Below are positions 20,360-29,391 of a stretch of DNA of 34,176 nucleotides, piece after piece (position 1 is the stretch's first letter; the number at the start of each line of letters is the position of its first letter). The position numbers and the translations under genes were made by a program. This stretch comes from a virus, in the IMG/VR virus record IMGVR_UViG_3300045999_002453, positions 1 through 34,176 of that record, one strand, 5' to 3'. The notes under the pieces are model-generated. The model was given only the letters and a program-made list of their open reading frames with translations, did no database searches and had not been told where the DNA came from.

Positions 20360-21553
20360 GTGGCAATAACCATTGAAAACGAACCGGGCGACATCACCCC
20401 GGTTTATTCCGACATCACTTACACACTGAGCAGCAACAACTCAGGGCAGACCAATTTTAAATTCGTGGCCGTAGTTAAAAATGCGGCTGGCACTATCTTG
20501 GCCAAACTCAAAGCCCCGGTTTACACTGGCACTTCATACGGGGTGTTTAACCTTTCCCGGATATTGCAGAACTATGTCACCTTTGATTTCAATCAGGCGA
20601 CGACAATCCCGGCCAAATGCAGCAACTCATTTCTTGCCTACTCAGTTGAGTTTGGTGAAGAGTACGGAGGCACTGAATATCTGAACCTAACCAGCGACAC
20701 CGGGAAGTACACTTGGAACGGGTTATTTTCTAAATGGGAAAGTGAAGCGGTGAGTGATTACGAAATTGCAATCCCCAGCAGCAGAAAGTTTTTAACCACG
20801 GTCCGCAGCCGCAGGGTTACAAGGGCGCAGTACGATTATCTTTACTTTCTCAGGGGTGCGGCCACGGGTGTAGATGAAGTGGAAGTCAAAGCCTACAATG
20901 CGGCAGGGGTTGCCACCACATCGGTAATTGACCAGACCTTTAACACCACGGCCAAAGATGAATACTTGCTCAGAATGGCAGCCGGGGTTGTTAACCTAAA
21001 TCAAATATCCGCAGCATCTTTAATTAGTGGCACGGCAGGTTCGGTTGTTCCGGTGGGTACTGTCTATTATACAATACAGCTGAAACAAAGTATAGGGAAT
21101 GATCCTTGCAGTGAGGCCTATCGGTTTGATGTGATTGAGGAGTGCAGCAAGTACACGCCCCGTGTATTGTACTTTCTCAATCGCCTTGGTGGGTTTGAAA
21201 CACTGCGATGTTCAATGCTGAACCGCGACACATTTGAAGTACAACGAAAGCAATTAAAACGCAATACCTATGAGTTTACCGGGACGCAATACGGACGCGA
21301 CACATCAGCCCACGGCATCGCAAACTACTCCACCACGAAAACGCGGAAAGTAATCCTAAACACGGACTTTTTAAACGCAACTGAGTGGCAATGGGTGGAC
21401 GACCTGCTGAGCAGCCCTATTGTCTATTTGGACGGCACTATTCCCGTGAACATCACGAACACCTCAATGGAAGTGTTTGACCTGAATGACGGGCCACAAC
21501 AACTCAGAATTGAAGTTGAATATACCGAACCCGAAATCCTGCAAAATATATGA
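20360..21553 (+). CDS. Virion structural protein, tail region (397 aa)
   Basis: A beta-rich protein with few charged helices, starting from GTG at 20360 (an ATG two bases upstream stops at once). Near the C-terminal third it has CSKYTPRVLYFLNRLGGFET, a phrase I recall from tail proteins encoded upstream of the large tail gene in Bacteroidota phages. It directly precedes, by ATGA, the 920-residue tail protein. A role in the distal tail or baseplate is likely from order. No enzymatic motif seen. Confidence 0.65.
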   Translation: MAITIENEPGDITPVYSDITYTLSSNNSGQTNFKFVAVVKNAAGTILAKLKAPVYTGTSYGVFNLSRILQNYVTFDFNQATTIPAKCSNSFLAYSVEFGEEYGGTEYLNLTSDTGKYTWNGLFSKWESEAVSDYEIAIPSSRKFLTTVRSRRVTRAQYDYLYFLRGAATGVDEVEVKAYNAAGVATTSVIDQTFNTTAKDEYLLRMAAGVVNLNQISAASLISGTAGSVVPVGTVYYTIQLKQSIGNDPCSEAYRFDVIEECSKYTPRVLYFLNRLGGFETLRCSMLNRDTFEVQRKQLKRNTYEFTGTQYGRDTSAHGIANYSTTKTRKVILNTDFLNATEWQWVDDLLSSPIVYLDGTIPVNITNTSMEVFDLNDGPQQLRIEVEYTEPEILQNI

Positions 21554-24312
21554 ACAATGTAAGGCTGGTGTGCGGCAATCAGATAGTGGACTTGCCGACT
21601 GATTTTGGCATATTGATTAACAAGTCCATTGCCGACATACGCGAACCTGAAAGCAGGTCATCGGATTGGAGCAAGACATTCACCCTGCCCGGCACGAAGC
21701 GGAATAATAAATTGTTCAGTCATTTGTTTGATCTGAACTTGTCAATCCGCAACACCACAGCAACGAATTTCAACCCGGATTTCAATCCAAACCTGAAAGC
21801 CAGTGCATCGCTGTATGTGGACGAGGTTACGCAAATTGAAGGGTTTATACGGCTACTCAATATCAATGTAACCGACCGACACGAAATACAATATGAGTGC
21901 ACTTTGCACGGGCAGTTGGCCGACTTGTTTGCAAAGATTGCGGACAAGAGAATGTCTGAACTTGATTTCAGTGAGTACAATCACACGATAAACAGCACCA
22001 ATATTTTTAACAGCTGGGACACTTCGATTGTTAAAAACGGCAGCAGCGGATATGTCAATTTTAGCGGTGGTAAACCGATTGGAGAGGGTTATGTCTATGG
22101 GTGGATAGATAATGGCACATACTCCAATTATGACAATCTATACACGGATAACATGACCCCGTATGTGTACGCAAAGCAGGTTGTTGACAAGATATTCAGT
22201 GGCGCAGGTTACACATACAGCAGCGGCTCATTTTTCAATACCGATTTATTTAAGAGATTAGTTGTACCCTGCCCGACAAAGAACCCGATTTTATCAGAGG
22301 CGCAGGTTACACTCAGGCAGTTTGAAGCCAGCCCGAGCAGTTCGGCGACTTACAATATAAACACATCACCGCCTCGCATCAATTTTGGCAATGAATTAAC
22401 CGACCCTTCAAATCAATACAACACGACCAATTCACGATTTACAAACGCCTTCCAAAATCAAGTGTATGATTTCTATGTGGATTTAAAAGGTACGGCTCAG
22501 GGGCTTAATGCGAACTCAGAAGATTATTTGTTCCTGATGTTCAATGTCAACGGGCGAAGGTTTAGGCGCAGCATATTGCTAAAATCAAACGGGCTGGGTG
22601 AAGCAACTCTTGACCAAGTCATAAAACTTGAAAACTTCCGATTGTTTTTGAATGACTATGTGGAGGTAGAGTTTGACAGAATTATGTCGGGTTCGGGTGG
22701 CATTTCACCAGGCGCAACTTTGACCGGGGCGAGTATAACCCTAAACAGCACAACAAGTTTTTACAATGTGATTGTAGAGGGGAATTACGGGTATGGCGAC
22801 CAAATGGACTTTACCGGGTTTTTTACGGGAACTGAAACAAAGCAGCGTGAGTTTATGCGGTGGGTTTTTACGATGTTCAATTTGTATTGCGAACCCGACC
22901 CTGCAAAGGCATATTCAGTTGTTGTTTTACCCCGTGAAGATTTCTACACAAGCACGGTACGCGATTGGACAATGAAGCGCGATTTGTTGCAGCCTATGGA
23001 GATTATACCTATGGGCGACCTCGATGCAGGGCGTTATGTTTTCAGTTATGCAGAAGGCGATGATGAACAGAACAAATACTATCGCGAAGATTACGGGCGT
23101 ACTTATGGCGACCGCAATGTGATTGTAGAAAATGACTTTGTAAAGGACGAAAAAAGAATTGAAATCGGGTTTGCGCCAACTCAAATAATCAAACCCGAAA
23201 TTGAAACGGATAAATACTTGCCTTCGATTGAAACCAACAGCCAAGAACAAAAGGGTGGCAAGTTAAGAATTTTGCAGTACGATGCGATTTCGTGTAATGT
23301 TTACCGGGTTATTAACGGCTCACCTGCTGCAAGTGGAACGCCAACGATAAATGTAAAACAAACCTACCCGTTTATGTCGCACTTAGACGACCCAAATTCG
23401 TCAACGGTTGACATCAATTTTGGAATGCCTCGCATGATTGGGTTAAAACCGGGTACGGCTGTAACCAACAACAACCTTTACAATAAGTATTGGAGCAAGT
23501 ACATTCAGGAGATTACGGATAAGGACAGCAAAATAGTTCGCGGTCATTTTCACCTTACCCCGGCCGACATCGAAAAGCTGTCATTCAGGGACTTGTACTT
23601 CTTTGACGGCAACTATTTCAGACTGAACAAGGTCGAAGATTATGACCCGATAAACCCCTCGGTAAACATTTGCGAGTTTTTATTTTTAAAAACTGGACAA
23701 ACATTCACGGCAACAACGGGCAGCGTAGGCGGTGGCGGTGAGCAAGGCACGGGCGACGAAACGGAATACAATCCCGGTGGCGGCAGAACAAACGGCAAGG
23801 TAATTGAACAAAAGGGCGTAAGCATAGGGGAGTATAACAGCGTAGGCGACGGCATAGGCGTAGGCAATGCGATCACAAACTTGGGGCTGCGTAATGCGGC
23901 ATTTGCCACCAGCGGAGTTACTTTTCTATGCAACGATAGCATCGTCATTGGCGAAGCCCCAGCCGAACCAGTTGGGTGTAATGAGGTATGGGTACAAGGG
24001 CAGCAGATAACCCCAAACAATTTTAATAGCAATCGATTTGTTTACCCACCTAATAATTACACACTAGCATTGCACGATGACATTATCATTTCGCTGGGAA
24101 CGGGCAACCACACATTAACACTTCCACAAGCATCGACGGCAACTGGCAAAATGTATTGGGTGGTAAAAAAAGGGGCGCAGGGTACACTCACGATTGACGC
24201 ATACGCAGACGAACTAATCGACGGAGATGCTAATTACACAATCAATACACATTACGGAACGGCTTGTTTGGTATGTGATGGAACAGAATGGTACGCATTA
24301 ACAAACAAATAA
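21550..24312 (+). CDS. Large tail/baseplate protein (920 aa)
   Basis: The N-terminal 130 residues (VDLPTDFGILINKSIADI, SSDWSKTFTLPGTKRN, ECTLHGQLADLFAKIADK) resemble a tail-hub type region; the long middle is beta-rich with Asn, Ser and Tyr. Around 720-760 lies a Gly-rich linker (GGGGEQGTGDETEYNPGGG), followed by a repetitive VGDGIGVGNAI part and a terminal domain containing NHTLTLPQASTATGKMYWVV that looks like a fibre or carbohydrate-binding tip. Its length and place next to the tape measure fit a hub or baseplate protein with a terminal receptor-contact part. Confidence 0.7.
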   Translation: MNNVRLVCGNQIVDLPTDFGILINKSIADIREPESRSSDWSKTFTLPGTKRNNKLFSHLFDLNLSIRNTTATNFNPDFNPNLKASASLYVDEVTQIEGFIRLLNINVTDRHEIQYECTLHGQLADLFAKIADKRMSELDFSEYNHTINSTNIFNSWDTSIVKNGSSGYVNFSGGKPIGEGYVYGWIDNGTYSNYDNLYTDNMTPYVYAKQVVDKIFSGAGYTYSSGSFFNTDLFKRLVVPCPTKNPILSEAQVTLRQFEASPSSSATYNINTSPPRINFGNELTDPSNQYNTTNSRFTNAFQNQVYDFYVDLKGTAQGLNANSEDYLFLMFNVNGRRFRRSILLKSNGLGEATLDQVIKLENFRLFLNDYVEVEFDRIMSGSGGISPGATLTGASITLNSTTSFYNVIVEGNYGYGDQMDFTGFFTGTETKQREFMRWVFTMFNLYCEPDPAKAYSVVVLPREDFYTSTVRDWTMKRDLLQPMEIIPMGDLDAGRYVFSYAEGDDEQNKYYREDYGRTYGDRNVIVENDFVKDEKRIEIGFAPTQIIKPEIETDKYLPSIETNSQEQKGGKLRILQYDAISCNVYRVINGSPAASGTPTINVKQTYPFMSHLDDPNSSTVDINFGMPRMIGLKPGTAVTNNNLYNKYWSKYIQEITDKDSKIVRGHFHLTPADIEKLSFRDLYFFDGNYFRLNKVEDYDPINPSVNICEFLFLKTGQTFTATTGSVGGGGEQGTGDETEYNPGGGRTNGKVIEQKGVSIGEYNSVGDGIGVGNAITNLGLRNAAFATSGVTFLCNDSIVIGEAPAEPVGCNEVWVQGQQITPNNFNSNRFVYPPNNYTLALHDDIIISLGTGNHTLTLPQASTATGKMYWVVKKGAQGTLTIDAYADELIDGDANYTINTHYGTACLVCDGTEWYALTNK

Positions 24313-24313
24313 A

Positions 24314-26470
24314 ATGGCAAAAACCACAGTAACCGCAACCTTACAAGCGGAAACCAAAGGGACGGAAAGCGTCAAGTCGCTGAAAGCGCAAATCAGGGAA
24401 GCGACAAACGAAGCGACCGCACTCGCTCAAAAGTTTGGTGAATTTTCACCAGAGGCACAAAATGCAGCTTCGAAAGTAGCCGAACTTAAAGACCAGATGG
24501 AGGACTTCCAACTCCGAGTGCAAGGTTTAAACCCGGATAAATTTCAGGTAATTGCCAATATAGGTTTAGGAGTTGCAAGAGGCATACAAGGCGCAACGGG
24601 TGCAATGCAGTTGTTTGGTATTGAAAGCGAAACCGCACAAAAGGCATTGGCAAAAGTACAAGCGGCATCCGCATTTGCCGAAGGGGTGCAGGGCGTTATG
24701 GACATGACCAAAGGCATGAAAGGCTTTGTCAAAGAAACGGTTGCAGGTTTTAAAGGAATTAAGGGCGCAATCGCTGCCACGGGTATAGGATTGCTATTGG
24801 TGGCACTCGGTACGGTTGCGGCATATTGGGACGACATTAAAGGCGCGATAGGTGGGGTTACAGCAGAGCAAGAAAAACTGAATAAAAAGGCCACTGAAAA
24901 TGTTGAGGCCGAAAAGCAAAAAACGGAACTTCTTGAACTATCCGAAAACACCTTAAAATTACAAGGCAAGTCCGAACGCGATATACAGAAACTGAAAATT
25001 GACCAGATAAACACGGAAATTGAAAAGCAAAAGGTTGTAATTGCCAATGCCAAAACTACCCGTGATTTAGAGGTAGCCGCTGCCAAAAGGAATAAGGAAT
25101 TCGCAAAAGGTGCAATTCGCTTTGCGCTGGAAGTTGCAGCAGCAGGTGTGCGCCTTTTGGTTACTCCACTTGACTTGTTGATTAAAACCGCGAATGCCGT
25201 ATCGGAAACACTTGGTTTTGGTAAAATAACCGCATTCAGTTTCAATGAAGAAATCGACAAAATGATTGAAAAGGGCAGCGAGATAGGTGCTAAATTTATT
25301 TTCAATCCTGATGAAGTTGCCAAAGAGGGCGACAAGGCGGTTAAGGCGGCAGAAAAAACGGGCGCAGAACTTGTAAGCAAAAGAGACGGGTTAATACTTG
25401 CCATAAAACAAGCAGACCAGCAGGCCGCACAAGAGGGGGCGCAACGGGCAGAAGAAGAAAAACAAAAGGCATTGGAACGGCAGGCTACTATGCTCGGTCT
25501 TGACCAGTCAACAATTGAAAAGAAAGTTGCCGCTGCCGATGCTGCATTTCAAACAACGGTGGCAAACCTACGCAAACAAGGTTTCAGCGAATTAGAAATC
25601 GCAATACAGCGCGATGCAGCCCTGGAAAAGATACGCGAAGAACACCTGCAAAAACTGAAAGATGCTGATGAGAAGGCCAAAGCGGATGCACTTAAACGAG
25701 AAGAAGAACAGCAAAAGAAATTAAAAGAATTTCAAAAAGAGCAGCAAGACAGCCTATTAAAAGCAAATGAAGATTACTACAAATATCAGGAACTGCAACT
25801 TCTTCAAAATGGCGCAACGCAAGAAGAGTTCAACAACTTAGAACTTGAAAGGCTGCAAACCAATTTGGAGGCAATGCGCGCTATAAATGGCGAAAATTCA
25901 GCAGAGGCAATAGCAGCGGAGGCAGCACTTGCGGCAAAGAAAAAAGAAATACGCGACAAAGATTTAGCCGATAAACGGGCAGCAGAACAGGCAAGTTTGC
26001 AACTAACGGCTCAAGGCTTTGCATCCATTGCTGAACTTGCGGACTCATTTGCAGGTAAATCCGAAGAGCAGCAGAAAAAGGCATTTGAAATAAAGAAAAA
26101 GGCTTCGATTGCTCAGGCTATTGTTGAGACACTTATGGCTGCGCAGTCTGCCTATGCTTCGCAAATGTCAATACCGACACCAGACGCACCAATCCGTGCA
26201 ACCATTGCAGCAGCATTGGCACTTGCCTCGGGTATTGCAAGGGTTCGCAAAATTGAGCAGACAAAGTTTGAAAGCCGAAACGCCCCGACAGGTGGAGGCG
26301 GTGGAAACAATCCTTCCGCACCAAACACCACACCTTTAACCGGGGGTATTTTGCCGGATATGGAGCAGCCCGGTGGATTTGCTGGAATGGGGCGTGTTTA
26401 TGTCTTGGAAGGCGACATCACCAAAACACAAACAAGGGTGCGAAGGGTGCGAAATGTATCGGTTGTTTAA
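24314..26470 (+). CDS. Tape measure protein (718 aa)
   Basis: A long Ala/Lys/Glu-rich helical protein with coiled coils at both ends. It has hydrophobic segments at about 147-172 (GAIAATGIGLLLVALGTVAA) and 265-290 (ALEVAAAGVRLLVTPLDLLI), as usual for tape measures that enter the host membrane. From residue 375 on it is heavily repeated in EE-K-K-L-K type helices. Family members set tail length, so by the usual 0.15 nm per residue the tail would be roughly 100 nm. The gene overlaps the following protease-like gene by a single base (26470). Confidence 0.88.
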   Translation: MAKTTVTATLQAETKGTESVKSLKAQIREATNEATALAQKFGEFSPEAQNAASKVAELKDQMEDFQLRVQGLNPDKFQVIANIGLGVARGIQGATGAMQLFGIESETAQKALAKVQAASAFAEGVQGVMDMTKGMKGFVKETVAGFKGIKGAIAATGIGLLLVALGTVAAYWDDIKGAIGGVTAEQEKLNKKATENVEAEKQKTELLELSENTLKLQGKSERDIQKLKIDQINTEIEKQKVVIANAKTTRDLEVAAAKRNKEFAKGAIRFALEVAAAGVRLLVTPLDLLIKTANAVSETLGFGKITAFSFNEEIDKMIEKGSEIGAKFIFNPDEVAKEGDKAVKAAEKTGAELVSKRDGLILAIKQADQQAAQEGAQRAEEEKQKALERQATMLGLDQSTIEKKVAAADAAFQTTVANLRKQGFSELEIAIQRDAALEKIREEHLQKLKDADEKAKADALKREEEQQKKLKEFQKEQQDSLLKANEDYYKYQELQLLQNGATQEEFNNLELERLQTNLEAMRAINGENSAEAIAAEAALAAKKKEIRDKDLADKRAAEQASLQLTAQGFASIAELADSFAGKSEEQQKKAFEIKKKASIAQAIVETLMAAQSAYASQMSIPTPDAPIRATIAAALALASGIARVRKIEQTKFESRNAPTGGGGGNNPSAPNTTPLTGGILPDMEQPGGFAGMGRVYVLEGDITKTQTRVRRVRNVSVV

Positions 26471-27075
26471 TGGGTACATTTAAGGGCATGGAGTTACCAT
26501 TGTACAAAATAGTAGTCAATGAAGATGACGATACGGGCGTGGAGTTCGTTTCGTTAGTTGACAAACCTGCTATAAAAAAAGACTTTCTGCTATTCAATGA
26601 GCAGCGCAAGTTCAGCATTCAATCAGAAGAAAAGCGCATAATCACTGGTCCGGCAATGCTGGCCAACAAACCCATTTACAGGTTCGACGATGCAAGGGGT
26701 GAGTATTATGTCGTTTTCGATGCGGAAACCATTTGGACGATTGCAAAGAAAATGGCACGCAAAGCCATGTATAATGCGGTCAACACAGACCACGCCACAC
26801 CCGTTAATGAGGGAGTGTACATGATAGAGATGTACTTCATTGACCGGGCAAGGGGTGTAAATCCTCCGGTTGGTTTTGAAGATGCCGAGGACGGCTCAAT
26901 GTTCGTTACCTATTTAGTTGACAATGAAGAAGTATGGGAAAAAGTAAAGGCAGGGGAATGGAAGGGTTTTTCAGTGGAAGGGCTTTTCAATGTCGAATAT
27001 GAGGGTAGTGTCGCTGCCGAACTCAGGGCAATGGCATCCGAACTCAGTAAAATTTTGCACCAATTTAAATCTTAA
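26470..27075 (+). CDS. XkdF-like prohead protease candidate (201 aa)
   Basis: The region from residue 55 (RIITGPAMLANKPIYR), through NAVNTDHATPV (H108), to WKGFSVEGLF (S168) fits the phage serine protease XkdF/prohead protease group, with His and Ser in the expected order. Such enzymes cut scaffold and capsid proteins during head maturation. It precedes scaffold-like and major capsid genes, the normal place. The start could be ATG 26470, or ATG 26488, which would leave the GGTACATTTA word 5 nt upstream as in other late genes. Confidence 0.78.
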   Translation: MGTFKGMELPLYKIVVNEDDDTGVEFVSLVDKPAIKKDFLLFNEQRKFSIQSEEKRIITGPAMLANKPIYRFDDARGEYYVVFDAETIWTIAKKMARKAMYNAVNTDHATPVNEGVYMIEMYFIDRARGVNPPVGFEDAEDGSMFVTYLVDNEEVWEKVKAGEWKGFSVEGLFNVEYEGSVAAELRAMASELSKILHQFKS

Positions 27076-27086
27076 TATAATTACAA

Positions 27087-27647
27087 ATGATGAACTTCAC
27101 AAAAGAACTGGCCGAATTGAAAACCAGCTTTTCGGCATTAACCGAAGAATTAAAAATGCGCTTTAACGCAGAACCAGCGGCCGAACCAAAAGCATTTGGC
27201 GAAGCCACACTCGTTGACGGCACAATCGTAGCATTCGAAGGCGATGCACCCGCAGTGGGTGGCGCACTTATGGTTATCAGCCCCGAAGGCGAAGTACCTG
27301 CGCCTGACGGAACACACGAAACTACTGACGGGCAGTTGATTTCAACCGAGGGTGGTATCATTACCGAAATCGAAACCAAAGAAATGGAAGTCGAAGAAGA
27401 GGCAGCCGCACAATTTGCAAGCCTTGAAGTATTCGAAGCCTACCGCACAAGTGTAGAAGACAGACTCAGCAGCATCGAAAAAAACCTGATTGCAATGCTG
27501 GGCAAGGTTGAAGAAACTTTCAGCGTGTTTGAAAAGTTCGCAAACCAAACCCCCGAGCCTGCTGCACCTCAGTTCGGCCACAAAAAAGTAGAAAAAGACA
27601 GCGCACTTAGCGCATTCGCATCCTCATTCAAAAACCTTAAAAAATAA
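27087..27647 (+). CDS. Scaffold-like protein (186 aa)
   Basis: The N-terminal and C-terminal parts are helical (FTKELAELKTSFSALTEELK; VEDRLSSIEKNLIAMLGKVE), while the middle is a beta-rich, Gly/Glu-rich domain with EATLVDGTIVAFEGDAP and TTDGQLISTEGGIITEIE, reminiscent of a small barrel. This helix-barrel-helix arrangement just before the major capsid gene is common in Bacteroidota phage scaffold proteins. It is strongly acidic, as scaffolds usually are. A second ATG follows directly at 27090. Confidence 0.68.
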   Translation: MMNFTKELAELKTSFSALTEELKMRFNAEPAAEPKAFGEATLVDGTIVAFEGDAPAVGGALMVISPEGEVPAPDGTHETTDGQLISTEGGIITEIETKEMEVEEEAAAQFASLEVFEAYRTSVEDRLSSIEKNLIAMLGKVEETFSVFEKFANQTPEPAAPQFGHKKVEKDSALSAFASSFKNLKK

Positions 27648-27653
27648 AATAAA

Positions 27654-28619
27654 ATGGCATTTGTTGTTTCAGGTCTTACCGACTACACCAAAGAGGTAAA
27701 AACCGACCTACTCGTAAAATCAATGTTCAGTGGTAAAACTGCGGCTTTGTTGCAGGGTGCTGGACAAGTTGTTCCCGGAATTAAGAGTGCAGAAATCCTG
27801 CCCTTGCTTGACTCCGATGTTTTCTTTCAAACTGACGGCTGCGGTTACAATGCCTCAGGCACAACCACAATCAGCAAGCGTACAATTACTGTTGGTAAGG
27901 TAAAGGTTGAAGAAACCCTTTGCCCTAAGACCTTGGAAACAAAGTACACTCAAATCGGTTTGGCGGCAGGTTCCCCCGTTGACCTTGGTGTGTTCCAAGA
28001 ACAGATTGGTAACGAAAAAGCAATGAAGATTGCCGAAGCCAACGAAACTGCTATATGGCAGGGCGACTCAACCGGAGGTGCTGGAAACCTTGGTTTTTAT
28101 GACGGCTTTCTTACAATTCTTGGCGACCTCGGATTTGGAGGTGCTGGCGACCCTATCGAAGGCAACCCCACAACTGGCGGTGGATACACTCAGTTAACTT
28201 CGCTTACTTCTTCAAACATTGACGAAGCCATTGCAAAGATTTACAGCCTTATTCCTGCCGGAGTGCTTGGCAAAGAAGATGTATTTATCGCAATGGGTAC
28301 TGATACCTACCGCACTTACCGTGCTTGGTTGGTTGGTGCTAACTTGTTCCACTACGATGCTGTTGAAGCAACTGCAATGGAAATCATTGACCCTATTAGC
28401 GGCATCAAGATTTACGGATTGCACGGCATGAACGGCACTAACAAAATCGTTGCAGGTCGCTGGTCAAACTTCTTCATTGGTACAGATATGATGGATGAAA
28501 CCGAAGAATACACCATGTGGTTCTCACAGGACAACAATGAGGTAAGGTTCCGCGCTTCATTCAAACTTGGAACTCAGATTGCCCGTCCTGATGAAGTAGT
28601 TTATTTCAAACTTCCATAA
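27654..28619 (+). CDS. Major capsid protein (321 aa)
   Basis: A 321-residue protein starting 7 nt after the scaffold-like gene, behind an AAAATAAA leader typical of strongly translated Bacteroidota phage genes. It has the balanced alpha/beta composition of a HK97-type subunit: VKTDLLVKSMFSGKTAALLQ at the start, an extended CGYNASGTTTISKRTITVGK region, a long helix SNIDEAIAKIYSLIP, and the final RFRASFKLGTQIARPDEV. Codon choice shifts to a highly expressed pattern with fewer A+T-rich rare codons. It is followed by a strong terminator, as befits the most abundant virion protein. Confidence 0.82.
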   Translation: MAFVVSGLTDYTKEVKTDLLVKSMFSGKTAALLQGAGQVVPGIKSAEILPLLDSDVFFQTDGCGYNASGTTTISKRTITVGKVKVEETLCPKTLETKYTQIGLAAGSPVDLGVFQEQIGNEKAMKIAEANETAIWQGDSTGGAGNLGFYDGFLTILGDLGFGGAGDPIEGNPTTGGGYTQLTSLTSSNIDEAIAKIYSLIPAGVLGKEDVFIAMGTDTYRTYRAWLVGANLFHYDAVEATAMEIIDPISGIKIYGLHGMNGTNKIVAGRWSNFFIGTDMMDETEEYTMWFSQDNNEVRFRASFKLGTQIARPDEVVYFKLP

Positions 28620-28644
28620 TTAACGAAATAGAAATTTAAACCCG

Positions 28645-28673
28645 GGGGGTGGGGAACAACCCTACCCCCTTTT
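28645..28673 (+). terminator. Strong rho-independent terminator after the major capsid gene
   Basis: Ten pairs (GGGGGTGGGG with CCCTACCCCC, one G-T) close a five-base loop and are followed by TTTTAATTT. It would raise capsid mRNA stability and reduce read-through into the next gene. Confidence 0.9.
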
Positions 28674-28689
28674 AATTTAAAAAAAACAG

Positions 28690-29202
28690 ATGTGTATCTT
28701 AACTACCGGATTTACTCTTGATTGCAAAACGCAGTCAGCCGGAATAAAATCAATTTACCTTGTTGAATTTGGCGCAAAAGCCACTTTGACAAAATCATCA
28801 GGTGAGGTTTCTGCCCACACCCTGAACAGCCCCAAAGTTTATTTCAAGTACGAACTTGAAAAAGAAACCACCGCTATGACTTGGCGTACCATTCCTTCAA
28901 CTGAAAACGGCACGGTGTTCTATGAAGCCGAAGTAAATGCAAGGTTGCACAAAGTAACCACCGCACAGCGCAATGAAATCAAATTGCTGGCTCAAAACCG
29001 TATGCTGTTGATTGTACTTGATGCAGAGGGTAATTACTGGCTGCTGGGTGCTGATTATGGCGTTCAGTTGCAGCAATCAGAAAGCAACTTCGGTCAGGCG
29101 TTTGGAGACTTCAAAGGTCATGTATTAAATTTCTTGCATAAAGAAACCGACCTGCCTTTGAAAGTTCAGTCGGCTGTTGTAACTTCGCTGGGTCTTTCAT
29201 AA
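28690..29202 (+). CDS. Structural protein, major tail tube candidate (170 aa)
   Basis: A beta-rich protein with a single helix: CILTTGFTLDCKTQSAGIKS at the start, AEVNARLHKVTTAQRNEIKL in the middle, and QSESNFGQAFGDFKGHVLNF near the end, a layout like phage tail tube subunits with a central helix between sheets. It is placed right after the major capsid with its own terminator, indicating separate high expression, which fits an abundant tail tube protein. Family assignment is from pattern and expression context. Confidence 0.6.
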   Translation: MCILTTGFTLDCKTQSAGIKSIYLVEFGAKATLTKSSGEVSAHTLNSPKVYFKYELEKETTAMTWRTIPSTENGTVFYEAEVNARLHKVTTAQRNEIKLLAQNRMLLIVLDAEGNYWLLGADYGVQLQQSESNFGQAFGDFKGHVLNFLHKETDLPLKVQSAVVTSLGLS

Positions 29203-29223
29203 GTATTTGTTCATAGTATTTGC

Positions 29224-29255
29224 AAGGGGGTGGCTACGGCTGCCCCTTTTTTTTT
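29224..29255 (+). terminator. Rho-independent terminator with C(UACG)G tetraloop
   Basis: The stem GGGG-TGGC/GCTG-CCCC with one bulged G closes the very stable loop TACG and is followed by nine T bases. It ends the transcript of the tail tube candidate. Confidence 0.88.
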
Positions 29256-29264
29256 AAAAAAAAC

Positions 29265-29295
29265 TTGCACAATTAAAATTTAGGTTTTATGTTTG
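29265..29295 (+). promoter_or_regulatory. Bacteroidota-type promoter between two terminators
   Basis: TTG at 29265-29267, 20 nt, then TATGTTTG at 29288-29295, a match to TAnnTTTG. A transcript starting about 29301-29303 would run only to the terminator at 29318-29359. Confidence 0.6.
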
Positions 29296-29302
29296 CTCAT
29301 CT

Positions 29303-29359
29303 CTCTAAGATATTTTTAACCCCTGGTTTGCTTGGTCGCCGCCAGGGGTTATTTTTTTT
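29303..29359 (+). ncRNA. Possible short RNA or attenuator ending in a strong terminator
   Basis: The stem AACCCCTGG (29318-29326) with CCAGGGGTT (29342-29350) pairs nine bases around a 15-nt loop and is followed by an A and eight T bases. With the promoter at 29265 it bounds a transcript of about 57 nt without a reading frame of note. It could be a small RNA, or an attenuator between the tail tube candidate and the portal unit. The 5' end is an estimate. Confidence 0.45.
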
Positions 29360-29375
29360 GCACACTTTGAAAATG

Positions 29376-29385
29376 GGTACATTTA
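29376..29385 (+). promoter_or_regulatory. GGTACATTTA motif 6 nt before a late start codon
   Basis: An exact copy of the repeated word, 6 nt before the ATG at 29392 and 17 nt after the TTTG at 29357-29360. It comes directly after a terminator, so this gene needs its own promoter; the word is the best candidate -7 element. Confidence 0.5.
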
Positions 29386-29391
29386 GGGTTG

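Noticed and set aside
24544-25404. Long minus-strand open frame (286 codons) opposite the tape measure gene
   Set aside because: It is Ser/Ala/Pro-rich low-complexity translation, the mirror of Ala/Lys/Glu codons in the real gene, with no context or motif.
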